From Thereva unica (taxonomy: Eukaryota > Arthropoda > Insecta > Diptera > Therevidae): 64,000 nt of DNA. Location: positions 78,811,720-78,875,719 of the forward strand of contig OX465283.1 of the NCBI GenBank assembly GCA_949987705.1, given 5' to 3'. A program made the position numbers and the translations under genes. Below, piece after piece: positions 32,948-43,705 of the stretch; position 1 is the first letter of the stretch; each line of letters begins with the position of its first letter. The notes under the pieces are model-generated. The model was given only the letters and a program-made list of their open reading frames with translations, was not told the DNA's origin and ran no database searches.

Positions 32948-35851
32948 ATGGACCTTGCGCAGGAAAGGCCCCTAAACAAAAACAAATATTTCTCTTTTGT
33001 TTTTTGTAATATTAGGGGTCTCCTCTCGAACTTCTATCATGTAATGTGCTATCTTGAAATGCATACCCCGGCCATATTCGCACTAAGTGAAACTCAAGTC
33101 ACTGACACCGATTCTGATCGATTTCAGGTGGCTGGGTATACCTTAGTGCACAATTTCTCCGACCATAGGGGGGTCGCCATGTATATTAGGAATGACGTGG
33201 CGTTTCAGAAGGTGCACAATAGTACATCTTCTGAATTTAATCATTTATGGATTAAAATTATTCTTCGTAACCACGTCATATTCTTCTGTTTTCTATACAG
33301 AAGCCCTAATATCAGTAATGAAGCCTCCTCATTAGCCTTCGATGCTATCTCAGAACAAATCTCCGGATTTTTATCTTCCCACCCGGAGTGTGAAATCATT
33401 GTTGCGGGTGATTTCAACGTTCATAATGTCAATTGGCTAAATTACTCAAATGGCACCAGTGTTTCTGGCAAAGACGCCGAGATATTTGCAGACCTAAATA
33501 ATTTGCACCAAATCGTGAACTGTGCAACGCGAGTTCCGGACGTTGAAGGTCAAGGAGCCCATCTGCTTGACCTGTTTCTTACATCTCATCCAACTCGATA
33601 CTCCGTCGAAGTTAGCTCGCCCCTTGGTAACTCGGATCACAAACTAGTCAGCGCTAATTTCCCATATCCATCTTCTACTCCAACCAACGCAGTTCCTAAA
33701 AAAACTGTCTGGCACTATGGGAAAGCCAACTGGTTGGGACTTATACGCTTTTTTCAAGCCACAGACTGGAATTTGTGTTTCCACAGTGCCAGTGCGAACT
33801 ATGCCGCTTCCTGTATTACTAAAATGATACAGGCAGGAATGTGTTTGTTCATTCCTCATTCTACCATATCTATAAAGCCTAGGCCAAATAGATGGTTCAA
33901 TGGAGAATGTAAGAACGCAATTCAAGCTAAGGAAGCCGCTTATAGAGCGTACAAACATTCCCCCAACGAGTCACTTCGGCGTGAGTATATCAAGTCGAGA
34001 AACTCCTGTAATTCCATCATCAGGAAGGTCAAAGCATCATTTGACAACAAATTGAGAAGTAAGATCCTTAACACCCACGTAGGCAGCAAAAACTTCTGGT
34101 CCTTGGTAACTTCCATCAAGAAGAATTTTACTTCTTCCTCAACCCCTCCATTCATTAATGGAAAGGAGGTGATAACAGAAAGCAAATCCAAGGCCGATTT
34201 ACTGGCATCTCTGTTCCCCTCAAATTCTTCGTTACCCTTAGCTGATACGTCACCACCGGTCCTCGATCGCAACGCCCATTCAATGGACGGAATTTTCTTC
34301 AGGACACGAGAGGTGTATAAATGTCTCAAAGATCTTGACGTCAATAAATCCACTGGCCCCGATAATATTCCCCCTATGGTTCTCAAAAAGTGTGCCTCAC
34401 CCTTGGCTAAACCTCTGCGCAAACTTTTCGCCATGTCATATTTCTCCGGAGTTTATCCCAACTCTTGGAAACTAGCTCATGTTCAGCCCATTCCCAAAAA
34501 AGGTGAAGCCAGCGACCCTTTAAACTACCGCCCAATAGCAATAACTTCTGCTCTCTCCAAAGTTATGGAGACAATAATCAATAGAAGGTTAATGAAATAT
34601 CTAGAATCTAACCAAATTATTCACGACAGGCAGTACGGCTTTAGACCAAAAAGGTCTACTGGCGACCTTCTTGTGTGCCTGACTGAACACATCAACCAAA
34701 GCATTCATGGCTTCGGTGAGTCTGGTCTGGTTGCTCTGGATATCTCCAAGGCCTTTGACAGAGTATGGCATCCCGCTCTGCTGTCGAAACTCCAAGCTAT
34801 TGGTATTGATTCAGTTCTAAGGAACTGGATTGAGAGCTTTCTTTCTGGCCGTTCAATCAAGGTAGTATTGGATGGCGTCGTATCCAACCCCCATTCCATT
34901 TCGGCCGGCGTTCCCCAAGGGGCGATTCTCTCGCCTACCCTCTTTCTTATATTTATTAATGATCTGCTCTCAATCCCCTCCAATCCACTTCATAGTTTTG
35001 CCGATGACGGTACTTTGCGTTACTCATACCCCTCCGACAACACAGGACAAGCAAATGCCAGACCTTGTCTCTTAGAACGCGAGCTCATGTCCAACTCTCT
35101 TAACGAGGATATCCAACTCATTCTTGATTGGGGCCGCAAGAATCGTGTCGAGTTCAACGAAACCAAAACCAAGTACTGTCTATTCTCCACCAAAACCTGC
35201 ACCAACCTTCCCTCCATTTCAGTGGGCGAGGATATTATAACAGCTGATCCATATCTGAACATCCTCGGCGTGACTCTATCCAACGATCTGCGATGGAATA
35301 ATCACATACTGCAAATCACCAAGCAAGCGTATCAATGCCTCGGCTTCCTTAAGAGATGTAAGTTTCTCCTTCATCCAGCTGCCTTGGCTACAATATACAA
35401 GTCCTACATTCGGCCACGCCTTGAATACAACTCGTATATCTGGGCGGGCGCCCCTAAAACCACCTTGGCTTGGCTAGACAAGGTGCAAAACCGCGCCATC
35501 AAACTCATTGGCGATAACACCCTTTGCATCGATTCTTTAAGCCACCGCAGGAATGTAGCAGCGCTCAGCAAGTTTTACCGCTATTATCATAGCGACTGCT
35601 CCACTGAAATCAAAAACCTCGTGCCTACACGGCAATTTTTTTCCCGCAACACAAGACTAGCCAACTCGGCTCACCCCTTCACCCTACAACCCTCCCCTTC
35701 ACGCACATTACGGTTTAGTAGTTCGTTTATAAATAGAACAACTCGATTGTGGAATTCTCTTCCGCAGTCGGTGTTTCCGAGCTCATATAACATCTCAGAG
35801 TTCAAACGCAAGGTTCATCGACATCTACTCATGCACCCTCCAGACCCCTAA
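32948..35851 (+). CDS. LINE endonuclease-reverse transcriptase, 967 aa
   Basis: The unbroken frame begins MDLAQERPLNKNK. The apurinic-type endonuclease covers residues 15-235: FVFCNIRGLLSNFY, FALSETQVTD, VAGDFNVHNVNW and GNSDHKLVSA. A linker follows, then RT at about 440-740: DVNKSTGPDNIPPMVLKK, PIPKKGEASDPLNYRPIAI, YGFRPKRSTGD, VALDISKAFDRVWH, SAGVPQGAILSPTLFLIFIN and the catalytic SFADDGTL (FADD in place of the commoner YADD). A C-terminal region (LGVTLSNDLRWNNHI, YIRPRLEYNSYIWAG, LWNSLPQSVFP) is typical of the Jockey/CR1 group. All expected blocks are present, so the protein may be functional. The first ATG is preceded by the leader; an upstream start cannot be excluded. Confidence 0.9.
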   Translation: MDLAQERPLNKNKYFSFVFCNIRGLLSNFYHVMCYLEMHTPAIFALSETQVTDTDSDRFQVAGYTLVHNFSDHRGVAMYIRNDVAFQKVHNSTSSEFNHLWIKIILRNHVIFFCFLYRSPNISNEASSLAFDAISEQISGFLSSHPECEIIVAGDFNVHNVNWLNYSNGTSVSGKDAEIFADLNNLHQIVNCATRVPDVEGQGAHLLDLFLTSHPTRYSVEVSSPLGNSDHKLVSANFPYPSSTPTNAVPKKTVWHYGKANWLGLIRFFQATDWNLCFHSASANYAASCITKMIQAGMCLFIPHSTISIKPRPNRWFNGECKNAIQAKEAAYRAYKHSPNESLRREYIKSRNSCNSIIRKVKASFDNKLRSKILNTHVGSKNFWSLVTSIKKNFTSSSTPPFINGKEVITESKSKADLLASLFPSNSSLPLADTSPPVLDRNAHSMDGIFFRTREVYKCLKDLDVNKSTGPDNIPPMVLKKCASPLAKPLRKLFAMSYFSGVYPNSWKLAHVQPIPKKGEASDPLNYRPIAITSALSKVMETIINRRLMKYLESNQIIHDRQYGFRPKRSTGDLLVCLTEHINQSIHGFGESGLVALDISKAFDRVWHPALLSKLQAIGIDSVLRNWIESFLSGRSIKVVLDGVVSNPHSISAGVPQGAILSPTLFLIFINDLLSIPSNPLHSFADDGTLRYSYPSDNTGQANARPCLLERELMSNSLNEDIQLILDWGRKNRVEFNETKTKYCLFSTKTCTNLPSISVGEDIITADPYLNILGVTLSNDLRWNNHILQITKQAYQCLGFLKRCKFLLHPAALATIYKSYIRPRLEYNSYIWAGAPKTTLAWLDKVQNRAIKLIGDNTLCIDSLSHRRNVAALSKFYRYYHSDCSTEIKNLVPTRQFFSRNTRLANSAHPFTLQPSPSRTLRFSSSFINRTTRLWNSLPQSVFPSSYNISEFKRKVHRHLLMHPPDP

Positions 35852-35874
35852 CCTATCCTATTATCTTTCCTTCA

Positions 35875-35965
35875 GATCAAGCTTACTACTATACGCTGCA
35901 CCATGACTTGTAAGACATGACGGACTAGTAGTACAAAGGGTGACTCCTAAGCTTCATCTTACCAC
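35875..35965 (+). promoter_or_regulatory. 3' UTR hairpin of the LINE
   Basis: GATCAAGCTT (35875-35884) pairs with AAGCTTCATC (35949-35958) with one mismatch, and ACTACTA (35885-35891) pairs with TAGTAGT (35926-35932). The conserved ACAAAGGGT lies on the 3' side of the inner stem. The same fold is kept in the copy at 29.7 kb with different bases in the outer stem. It is likely the RNA structure recognised by the LINE's RT; that role is inference. Confidence 0.6.
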
Positions 35966-35985
35966 AAAAAAAAAAAAAAAAAAAA

Positions 35986-37170
35986 AGAGAAAATTTAAGC
36001 CATTTAGTTTGGGTCAATTTAAATACATATATATACTTACAATAATAGAATTATAATAAAGAATATCAGAATTATCGTTTAAAACTCTACTTCATATTTC
36101 TCAAGATTAGGTAGTCGTCAATGAAGGAAGAAAGGTTCCGATTTTGAAAGATTTTTTTAAATGTTTTTATATAGGGTAATTGTTTACTTTAAATAAGCAG
36201 CAATAAAAGATTGCGCCCAATTCGAGAATGAGGTAGAGGTTGGGTGGGAGAGTTTTTGGGTCTTACAATCCAGCGTCAAAGTCGTAATAACTGCAATAAC
36301 TGCTTATTAAAGTCATAAAATATTACTTGTAAAAAGGTGATTTTTGCAAAATTTCAACAGTGAATAACTTTTTAAGAGATGACCAAGGGCTAATTCCAAA
36401 AGAAACGTGTTTAGGTCAACCCCCCTTATTACCCCCACTCCTACTCCCTGGAAGTGGGGTGATATAATAAATAATTAGCAAAAACTGTACGAATATTGGT
36501 ATATTATGTACATGTATATATCAAAACATATTATACAACTGGAAGCCTGCCGTGAAAACCTATAATTATTGGCCGGTGCCTCAACACAAAATCACACTTG
36601 TTTTGTGCGACAAAAAGATTGCAAACAAGTAGGAATTCTTGATGTTTAGGTTGTAACGAGAGCCAAAATTAAAAAAGAAATTTGTAGATGTAGAAATATT
36701 GTAAAGTTAGGTATAGGCATGACGAGGGATCGCAGGCTCTTGTTTCGGACAACCAGCTTTAATGAAGGTGCTTGGTGTTAGTACTGGAAGAACAGACGAA
36801 AAAAATCAAGAATAGAAAACTCTCATATGTACCAAACATCAAAGTACGTACAACGGACCAGAGCCACTTTCGTATAGACCCACTATTAAACACCAAATCC
36901 ACTTCAGCTAGTTTATTAATAAGTTCTATAAATAATTCGACAATATTTTCATTCATTTTTAATATATTTTCTTTGGTTCAAGGGTAAATTTTTTTAAATG
37001 CTTGTCATTTTCTTAACAGTAATTACTTTGCAAATCACTGAGTTGAAAAAGCGCCCCGCTTCAAAACTACATACATTTTGGCAGAAAATTGAGAGTAGAG
37101 TTATGCAGGCAACGGAAAAAGTGAAAAATTCGACGCCTAATGTAAAACTGTAAAATTAACTTACATCTCA
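35986..37170. other. AT-rich DNA, nothing recognised
   Basis: No frame longer than about 70 codons has any recognisable motif. There is no clear repeat structure apart from AT-richness. Confidence 0.35.
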
Positions 37171-37174
37171 GTTC

Positions 37175-38285
37175 TAAAGAACTGATTTGAGAACTTCGTT
37201 TGTGGCTATTCAATTAAGCTAGTATTGGATGGCGTCGAATCACGGCGGGCGTTCCCCAAGGGCCGATTCTCTCACCTGATCTCTTTCTAATATTCATTAG
37301 GGATCTGCTCGCAATCCCCTCCAACCCAATTCATAGTTGTGCCTACTTCTACGCCTTCCTAAATATAAGACAAGCACGGACCAGACATTGTCGAATAGAG
37401 TGTGAACTCTCATCCCTACGAAAAATTGTACCGTCCTTCTCTTTACCTCAGGGGGATAATCTGAAACATCGTCTTTTTACGTCATTTTCACGTCAAAAGC
37501 CTGCGAGCAAATGCCTTGGTGGATTCGTAAATTTAGACATAATCAGGCCCCCTATTTCCTATTACAATATTGTTAAATCCGATCCGAAAACGAAACAGCT
37601 TTCAAGTAAAAATTTGCCAATATTGTTAAATTTTTATGTAAAATGAATGCCAATATTGTAATAGAAAATACAGTTTCGGCATTTCATTAAAAAATATGAC
37701 AATATTGTAATAGAGAATAAGGTCCCAGATCTGCGATGAAGTAATCACATATTCCAACTCGCCAAACAAGCTTATCAATGACTGAGATTTCTCAAGAGAA
37801 GCAAGCTCCTCCTTCAGCCAGCTGCCCTGACTACAATCTACAATTCCTACATTCCGCCTTGTATTGAATTGTATTGAACGTGGCTGTAGAAGGTGCAAAA
37901 CGAAGAAGGTGTATTGGCGATAGCACCCTTTTGCTCCTCTATATACTCTTCAAGCCACTGTAGAAATATAGCAGCCCAATTTTTACCGCTTTTACCTACA
38001 TGCAAATTCCCAAGACTAGCCAACTCGGCCCATCCCAGGCCCATTACATACCTCCCCTTCGTTGATAAATAGAACACAAGGTCGGTGTTGCTGGGACCAT
38101 ACATATAACATGTATAACACCTCACAGATAAAACACAAGGTTCATCGAAATCTGCTGACGCACTATTCAGACTAACCTAAACTTATTAGTAGACATTGCA
38201 TCCTGACTTGAAGGACATAACGTACTAACGGTGCAAAGGGTTGGACTTGGCCATGCCACATAAATAACGATAAATAAAATCAAAA
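37175..38285 (+). pseudogene. Decayed LINE copy (RT to 3' end)
   Basis: This is a diverged copy of the 34.82-35.97 kb part of the neighbouring LINE. GGCGTTCCCCAAGGGCCGATTC matches the GVPQGAIL box, and CAGATCTGCGATG..AATCACATA matches the DLRWNNHI region after a small MITE. The 3' UTR at 38171-38262 keeps AGACATTGCA and GCAAAGGGTT. The tail is ATAAATAACGATAAATAAAA. Frames are broken throughout. Confidence 0.75.
37545..37727. mobile_element. Small MITE in the decayed LINE
   Basis: The left end GGCCCCCTATTTCCTATTAC and the right end, reversed, GGGACCTTATTCTCTATTAC are inverted repeats that continue into AATATTGT. The LINE sequence resumes on the right side. At about 183 bp it is non-coding. 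Confidence 0.65.
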
Positions 38286-38312
38286 ATAAAAATTATTTTA
38301 TTTTTTTATATA

Positions 38313-38570
38313 TCGTCACCCTTATGCCAGAGACGCGAAAGTGTAAATCTGCAGTTTTGAGTTATTGCTAGATAAATGTTCAAACTGTCTCTAAAAGACT
38401 GTCTCTAACAGATTTTTTTTTACGCGTCCAATCTTCTTTTAATATAGCTATATAATAAACCCGCATTCGTACTTCTGGCATGGCATCTTTGTACTATTTT
38501 GTATTACAAAACCCTATTAGCGCGAGAGTGAAAAATTTGCACTTTCGCGTCTCTGGCATAAGGGTGACGA
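38313..38570. mobile_element. TA-flanked MITE with 32-bp TIR
   Basis: TCGTCACCCTTATGCCAGAG continuing through ACGCGAAAGTG at the left is exactly mirrored at the right end (38538-38570). TA flanks both sides. Internal DNA includes a duplicated CTGTCTCTAA motif. There is no ORF in its 258 bp. Confidence 0.85.
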
Positions 38571-38950
38571 TATGTATGTATGTATGTATATCACTAATAA
38601 TACAATTATCCGTAACAATTTCAAACTTCTACGAACTAAAATACCTGAGAAAAAAATCTAAAAATTTGTCATTCAAAATTCGTTAAAAAATGAAATAATC
38701 CCTGAAAACCCATTTCAATTTTTTCAACATAATAAAAAACGCTTGATGCCAAATTTCCCATTAAAATTATATCGCCGATTCATTTCATGCCCTCATTGTC
38801 AAATTTCACCCATCGTCCATAAAATCATCATTTTTTCATCCTCCTTGCCCTTCCCTAACAAAACAATAGGAAAAAGCGCATAGCAATTTACTGTCAGAGT
38901 CAAAAGAAAAACAAAAAATAACTCAGATTATTAAACATGTATTGACGTAA
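38571..38950. other. Spacer, nothing recognised
   Basis: Contains a short TATG microsatellite (38571-38590) and AT-rich DNA. No gene was seen. Confidence 0.3.
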
Positions 38951-39419
38951 TAGTCCAGTCAAAATAGACATTACAGTTTGCATTAATTCCCAACAAGCTG
39001 GATTTTTGTGCAGGCCTTGGATGCGTCATTACAAATGACATGTCAAAAGTCCCCATCGATCCCGCTTGTGCGTTGTTTTTTATTCGAGGTCAAAGGTCAC
39101 AAATTTGCGTTTTTTGCGTATATCTCTGAAACAACGCGAGCTATCGAAAAATGGTTTAGACAAAGTTTGTAGATCGTAAAATTGTCTACAAAAAAGATCC
39201 CAACACTTTTCTTCTACAAAGCATCGTTTTCGAGATATGGTGACTTTAGACCGCAGGAAAGTCGAATTTTCGACCATATGCACACATTTCCGCACCACCT
39301 CTGAGGTAGTGTACACGGCGCTTTTTTTTAACGTGGTTTCCCCAGTAGGAATACTCCAAAATATATTTTGATCGAGAGAATGTAATGGGACACTATTTTA
39401 TTTAAGATTTTTTTTTTAT

Positions 39420-42400
39420 TTAAATTTAATGAAAATTTTAACAACAAGAAAATTACCTCATCGTTCATCATCAAATTCTTCATAGTCACTCGTTTCTTCC
39501 TCTTCACTGTCTTCTTCCTCTTCTTGCTCGATTTGTGTAGACGAGAGATATCAGTTCATAAATTTCGAAACAATCTTCATCTGTTGCATTTGATTCAATG
39601 TTGGTGCAAGATTGGCCTTGACAATTGGTACATACCGATGAACAATACAATCCAACTTTTCTGCACCCGCAATTGTTTGTGCAGCCTTTTTTGCAATTAC
39701 AAAAAATTGTATTGAGTAATTTTTCTGGAGCAGGTGGCAGTAAAGTCTGGATTGGCTGCAAACTATTATTCATCAATTTCCAGCCCCAATCTTCAGGATT
39801 TAGATCATTGCCTAGCCACACTTGCACTTGGTAGAACACACGAAACAAGTGTTGATAAGCAGAAGCAGATGTTGGAGTGAGACAAGATAACTGCACTCTC
39901 TTATTGTTACTTGTATTTTTCACAAAACTCAAATATCTATACTTATGTATCTATTGATTCTATTTTTTTGGAGCTCCATAAATTGCAAGGAGAACACGAA
40001 TTCTATTGGTGAGGATAACATCTGCTGACGAGTTAATATTTGTAAATACTTTTGCTTTATCAATCAAGTCTTTACGTTTTTCAAACAATTTGAATACTGT
40101 ATTTTTGCCTCTTTTGAAAATTGCTGATGTCGTATCGCAGCCAGTTATCGCATGAAGGAATAATATATGAGGCTGACATTTTGGATATGCAGTTAAACTT
40201 TGTGAAGAATATATTTTCGTTTGAACTTGAGCTCTCCCAGGTTTTAAAAAGTAAATGATCTTATCTTTTGGTGTTCGTGCAGTTAATATTACTAACAAAT
40301 CTACATCTTCTCCAACAACGATAGTTGGATTGGTGCTATTGAATTGTTCAATTGCGGTTTCAATAATGAGGACATCAGCGTCATTTTGAGCTTGTTTCAC
40401 AACAATATTGGCGACCTATTTTACCTCCACTAATAGGTTTCAGAAACGAAGTGTAACAATCACACTGTGGTACTTAGTCTCAGCAGCAAGTAAGTCATAT
40501 TCATACTGAATGCGGGCAATGACACTTCTTGCTAGCTCATCAGAACGAGTCTGAGATTCCTTCAAGATGGTTTTCTTGAAGTCAAGGGTTGAAACTTGAG
40601 ACACTCTTCGTCGAAGATGCTGCGCTTTTTTCATTTCAGCCGTTTTATCTGCTTCATTGCCACAGAACAAACAGTATTTCTTGAAACAAAAAGACGATTC
40701 ATTACCTCGTGCTCTAGTACGAGGAGGACTAATCCCAGATGTGGTAGCTATCTCCGCCTCACGCTGTCTTTTAGCTGCAGCGATGCTGCTCTTCCGGGTG
40801 TATGCTTTACGACACTTCTTATGTATCGTTACAGATGTTTTGTCCTTCAAATATTCATCGAACCCATCACCCCTTTCATAGTCCAGTCAAATTAGAGGTT
40901 TGACTGGAAGATAATTCCGAAGCTGCTGAAAATTGGAACAGCCGTTAAAAACATTATTATACGTAAGCTGTAGAGACTGCCACGCGATTGGGCGACTGCA
41001 AACTTTTTTATTCAAGGTCAAAGGGTCAAAATATCAGTTTTTTACAAATATATGCTAAACCGTACGTCTTATCAGAAAATTGTGTTTACAAAGTTTGTAG
41101 ATTAGGCGATTATCTACAAAAAAATATATTATACATTTTCTCGTAGGAATTGCCATTTCTGAGATATTGTCGTTTTAATAAGTTAAAATACTCATATTCT
41201 ATCATTCCCGACTTGTAAAGGTCATCAGAAGTTTAATAAATCGCGGCTAATATTTTCAGGGGTGATTCCTGGATATATTTGGAGAAAAAAATTGTTCTAC
41301 AGAGGGCGGCTATCTCCACTATCCACTAAGATACAGGGTGATTAGGGAAAAATTTTTGTTTTTTTTTTTTAATTTACTGAAATTTGAATAACTCCTAAAG
41401 TAATTATCATAACGTAGCCTAATTAGGCTCATCTTTTAGGTAAATGTGTATTCTTTAATTTGGTGTAAAGCACAGCAGCCTGAGTGACTCCGTTCAAAAA
41501 ATATGTAGGCTCAAACCAATGCTATTATGCCGCAGTTGAAAGACGAGTAACTTTTTATTTGTTCACGATAAAACACGATAAAACTACTACTACTACTACT
41601 ACCTACAAAACTACCCAAAATAAACACTTATTGTGTATGGAAATATTGTAGGTAATAGTTTGGTGCATCAGAAAAGCAAAAAAAATGTACTGTTAGTAAC
41701 GAATTTTCTGAGAAAAACGAAGAAATCTGCCAGGTCTAGATTCTAAGCATTGTTTGAGCCTATATATTTTTTGAACGGAGTCACTCAGGTTGCTGTGCTT
41801 TACACCAAATTAAAGAATACACATTTACCTAAAAGATGAGCCTAATTAGGCTACTCTATCATAATTACTTTAGGAGTTATTCAAATTTCAGTAAATTAAA
41901 AAAAAAAAATTCCCTAATCACCCTGTATCTTAGTGGATAGTAGAGATAGCCGCCCTCTGTAGAACAATTTTTTTCTCCAAATATATCCAGGAATCACCCC
42001 TGAAAATATTAGCCGCGTACTCCAACAAAGGATTTATTAAACTTCTGATGACCTTTACAAGTCGGGAATGATAGAATATGAGTATTTTAACTTATTAAAA
42101 CGACAATATCTCAGAAATGGCAATTCCTACGAGAAAATGTATAATATATTTTTTTGTAGATAATCGCCTAATCTAGAAACTTTGTAAACACAATTTTCTG
42201 ATAAGACGTACGGTTTAGCATATATTTGTAAAAAACTGATATTTTGACCCTTTGACCTTGAATAAAAAAGTTTGCAGTCGCCCAATCGCGTGGCAGTCTC
42301 TACAGCTTACGTATAATAATGTTTTTAACGGCTGTTCCAATTTTCAGCAACTTCGGAATTATCTTCCAATTATGGCGTTTTTTCGTCTATTTTGACTGGA

Positions 42401-42499
42401 CTATTCAGTACTTGAATCCATTAAAGTCTTTAGCCCACGATCAACAACCACAATTTCACTAGTCAAACATTCATTGCAAATAAAGCAAACTTCTGACAT
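39420..42499 (-). pseudogene. Element gene: N-terminal Cys motif, PIN-like and CXC-like parts
   Basis: From the ATG at 42499 the frame reads MSEVCFICNECLTSEIVVVD up to 42404. It continues in frame at 40878 after the MITE (GDGFDEYLKDKTSVTIHKKC, FCFKKYCLFCGNEADK), then breaks near 40440. After a deleted middle part it resumes at 40400: VVGEDVDLLVILTA, YFLKPGR and HAITGCDTTSAIFKRG, resembling an acidic-residue nuclease-like (PIN-like) core. The last part (39932-39504) has LTPTSASAYQHLFRVFYQVQ, LNPEDWGW and a Cys-rich block CNCKKGCTNNCGCRKVGLYC...CTNCQGQSC like the CXC (TSO1/tesmin) domain. A frameshift near 39545 hides an acidic tail readable to about 39460. From memory, similar proteins are repeated in many invertebrate genomes without a named function. 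Confidence 0.65.
40881..42401. mobile_element. Foldback MITE of the same end-type, inside the element gene
   Basis: Ends GTCCAGTCAAATTAGAG and, reversed, GTCCAGTCAAAATAGAC match those of the surrounding element. TA flanks both sides (40879-40880 and 42402-42403). The arms, about 600 bp each, are near-perfect inverted repeats meeting around 41640. TCAAGGTCA occurs in each arm (41012-41020; inverted 42253-42261). Excising it with one TA restores the host frame (STEYERGDG). There is no coding capacity. Confidence 0.88.
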
Positions 42500-43297
42500 T
42501 TTTACAAAATTTTGTAACGGCACTGTTTAAAAAGAGAATATAATTCACAAAAACGTCTATTCACTACGAAAAACCGTTCAAAACGACCCGAAAAATGGAG
42601 TGTCGCAGGCAGATGTTTCTCAAGGCCAACCGCTCAATAAAATCACGTTAAAAAAAAGCGCCGTGTACACTACCTCAGAGGTGGTGCGGAAATGTGTGCA
42701 TATGGTCGAAAATTCGACTTTCCTGCGGTCTAAAGTCACGATATCTCGAAAACGATGCTTTGTAGAAGAAAAGTGTTGAGATCTTTTTTGTAGACAATTT
42801 TACGATCTACAAACTTTGTCTAAACCATTTTTCGATAGCTCGCGTTGTTTCAGAGATATACGCAAAAAACGCAAATTTGTGACCTTTGACCTCGAATAAA
42901 AAACAACGCACAAACGGGATCGATGGGGACTTTTGACATGTCATTTGTAATGACGCATCCAAGGCCTGCACAAAAATCCAGCTTGTTGGGAATTAATGCA
43001 AACTGGAATCATAATTTAGTCTATTTTGACTGGACTATAAGCTTAGCAAAAAAAAATACTTCAAAAAGTTTAAATAACACAAAATGAGTTCATAAATTAT
43101 AAAAATAGTTCATTTGCAGTCAAAAGTGAGTTTACAGCCACTAGAAAATTACGACGAAAATAAGGGTATTCCCTTCCTCGTATTTTGTTTGCGCCCCTGT
43201 TCGCTTGGATCACTTCATTTAGCCTTTGGCGTTGAAGCGGTGGCAGTTGTACTTGATTTTCATTTGATTTTAACGAAAAATACAGTATTTGAAACAA

Positions 43298-43705
43298 TGA
43301 GGAGGGAAACTGAATTAGGAACTAGAAAACATCATATTAAATTTATGGCTGGAACACAAATCTTATCGGGAAATCGGAAAAATTGTGAGAAAAAGTCATA
43401 TGACCGTCAAAAAAATTATTGAAAAATTTCAAAACACGTGAAGGGTAGAAAATTTACCGCGTTCAGGACGACCAAGGAAGTTTGATGCTGCACAAATTAA
43501 GACTATTGTAAAAGAGGTTAAACAAAATCCTCAATCTAGTGCTGTGCGCATTACCGAAGAACTCAATAATAACGGACTCGAAAAAACGAGTGGGAGCATC
43601 GACAATACGAAGTGTATTAAATAACAATGGTTTGCACGGTCGAGTTCCGCATAAAAAGCCCTACATTTCGGATAAAAGTATAAAAAGCGTGTACAATTAG
43701 TCCAT
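43298..43705 (+). pseudogene. Tc1-type transposase N-terminal fragment
   Basis: The start is MRRETELGTRK at 43298. It is followed in shifting frames by a first helix-turn-helix (REIGKIV.KSHMTVKKIIEKF), a GRPR-type hook (VENLPRSGRPRKFDAAQ), a second HTH (KEVKQNPQSSAVRITEELNN) and SVLNNNGLHGRVPHKKPYIS. This is the N-terminal DNA-binding half of a Tc1-family transposase. The catalytic DDE domain is missing and frames are broken, so it is dead. Confidence 0.75.

Larger units (their letters stand above)
32948..35985 (+). mobile_element. Jockey/CR1-like LINE with intact ORF2 and poly(A)
   Basis: A single long ORF2 (32948-35851), a 3' UTR of about 115 bp with a strong hairpin, and an A-run at about 35966-35985. 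No ORF1 is visible upstream, so the copy is either 5'-truncated or from a lineage with a short ORF1. A TSD was not identified with confidence. Two related 3' ends lie nearby (29.7 and 38.2 kb), so the family has moved repeatedly in this region. Confidence 0.88.
38953..43035 (-). mobile_element. TIR transposon encoding an unfamiliar Cys-rich protein
   Basis: Arms of about 390 bp (38953-39339 and 42646-43035) start GTCCAGTCAAAATAGAC and are flanked by TA (38951-38952 and 43036-43037). Between them, on the minus strand, are pieces of a single gene from 42499 down to about 39420. That gene is interrupted by a foldback MITE (40881-42401) with the same terminal sequence. Each arm carries the perfect motif AGGTCAAAGGTCA (39087-39099; inverted at 42880-42892). 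The gene has an internal deletion and a late frameshift, so the copy is not autonomous. The superfamily is unknown to me. Confidence 0.8.

Noticed and set aside
33644..35283. Antisense frames of up to 164 aa
   Set aside because: They are shadows of the intact LINE ORF2 on the plus strand.
39080..39316. 78-aa minus-strand frame in the left arm of the 4.1-kb TIR element
   Set aside because: It lies in the TIR and mirrors the other arm. No independent coding evidence.
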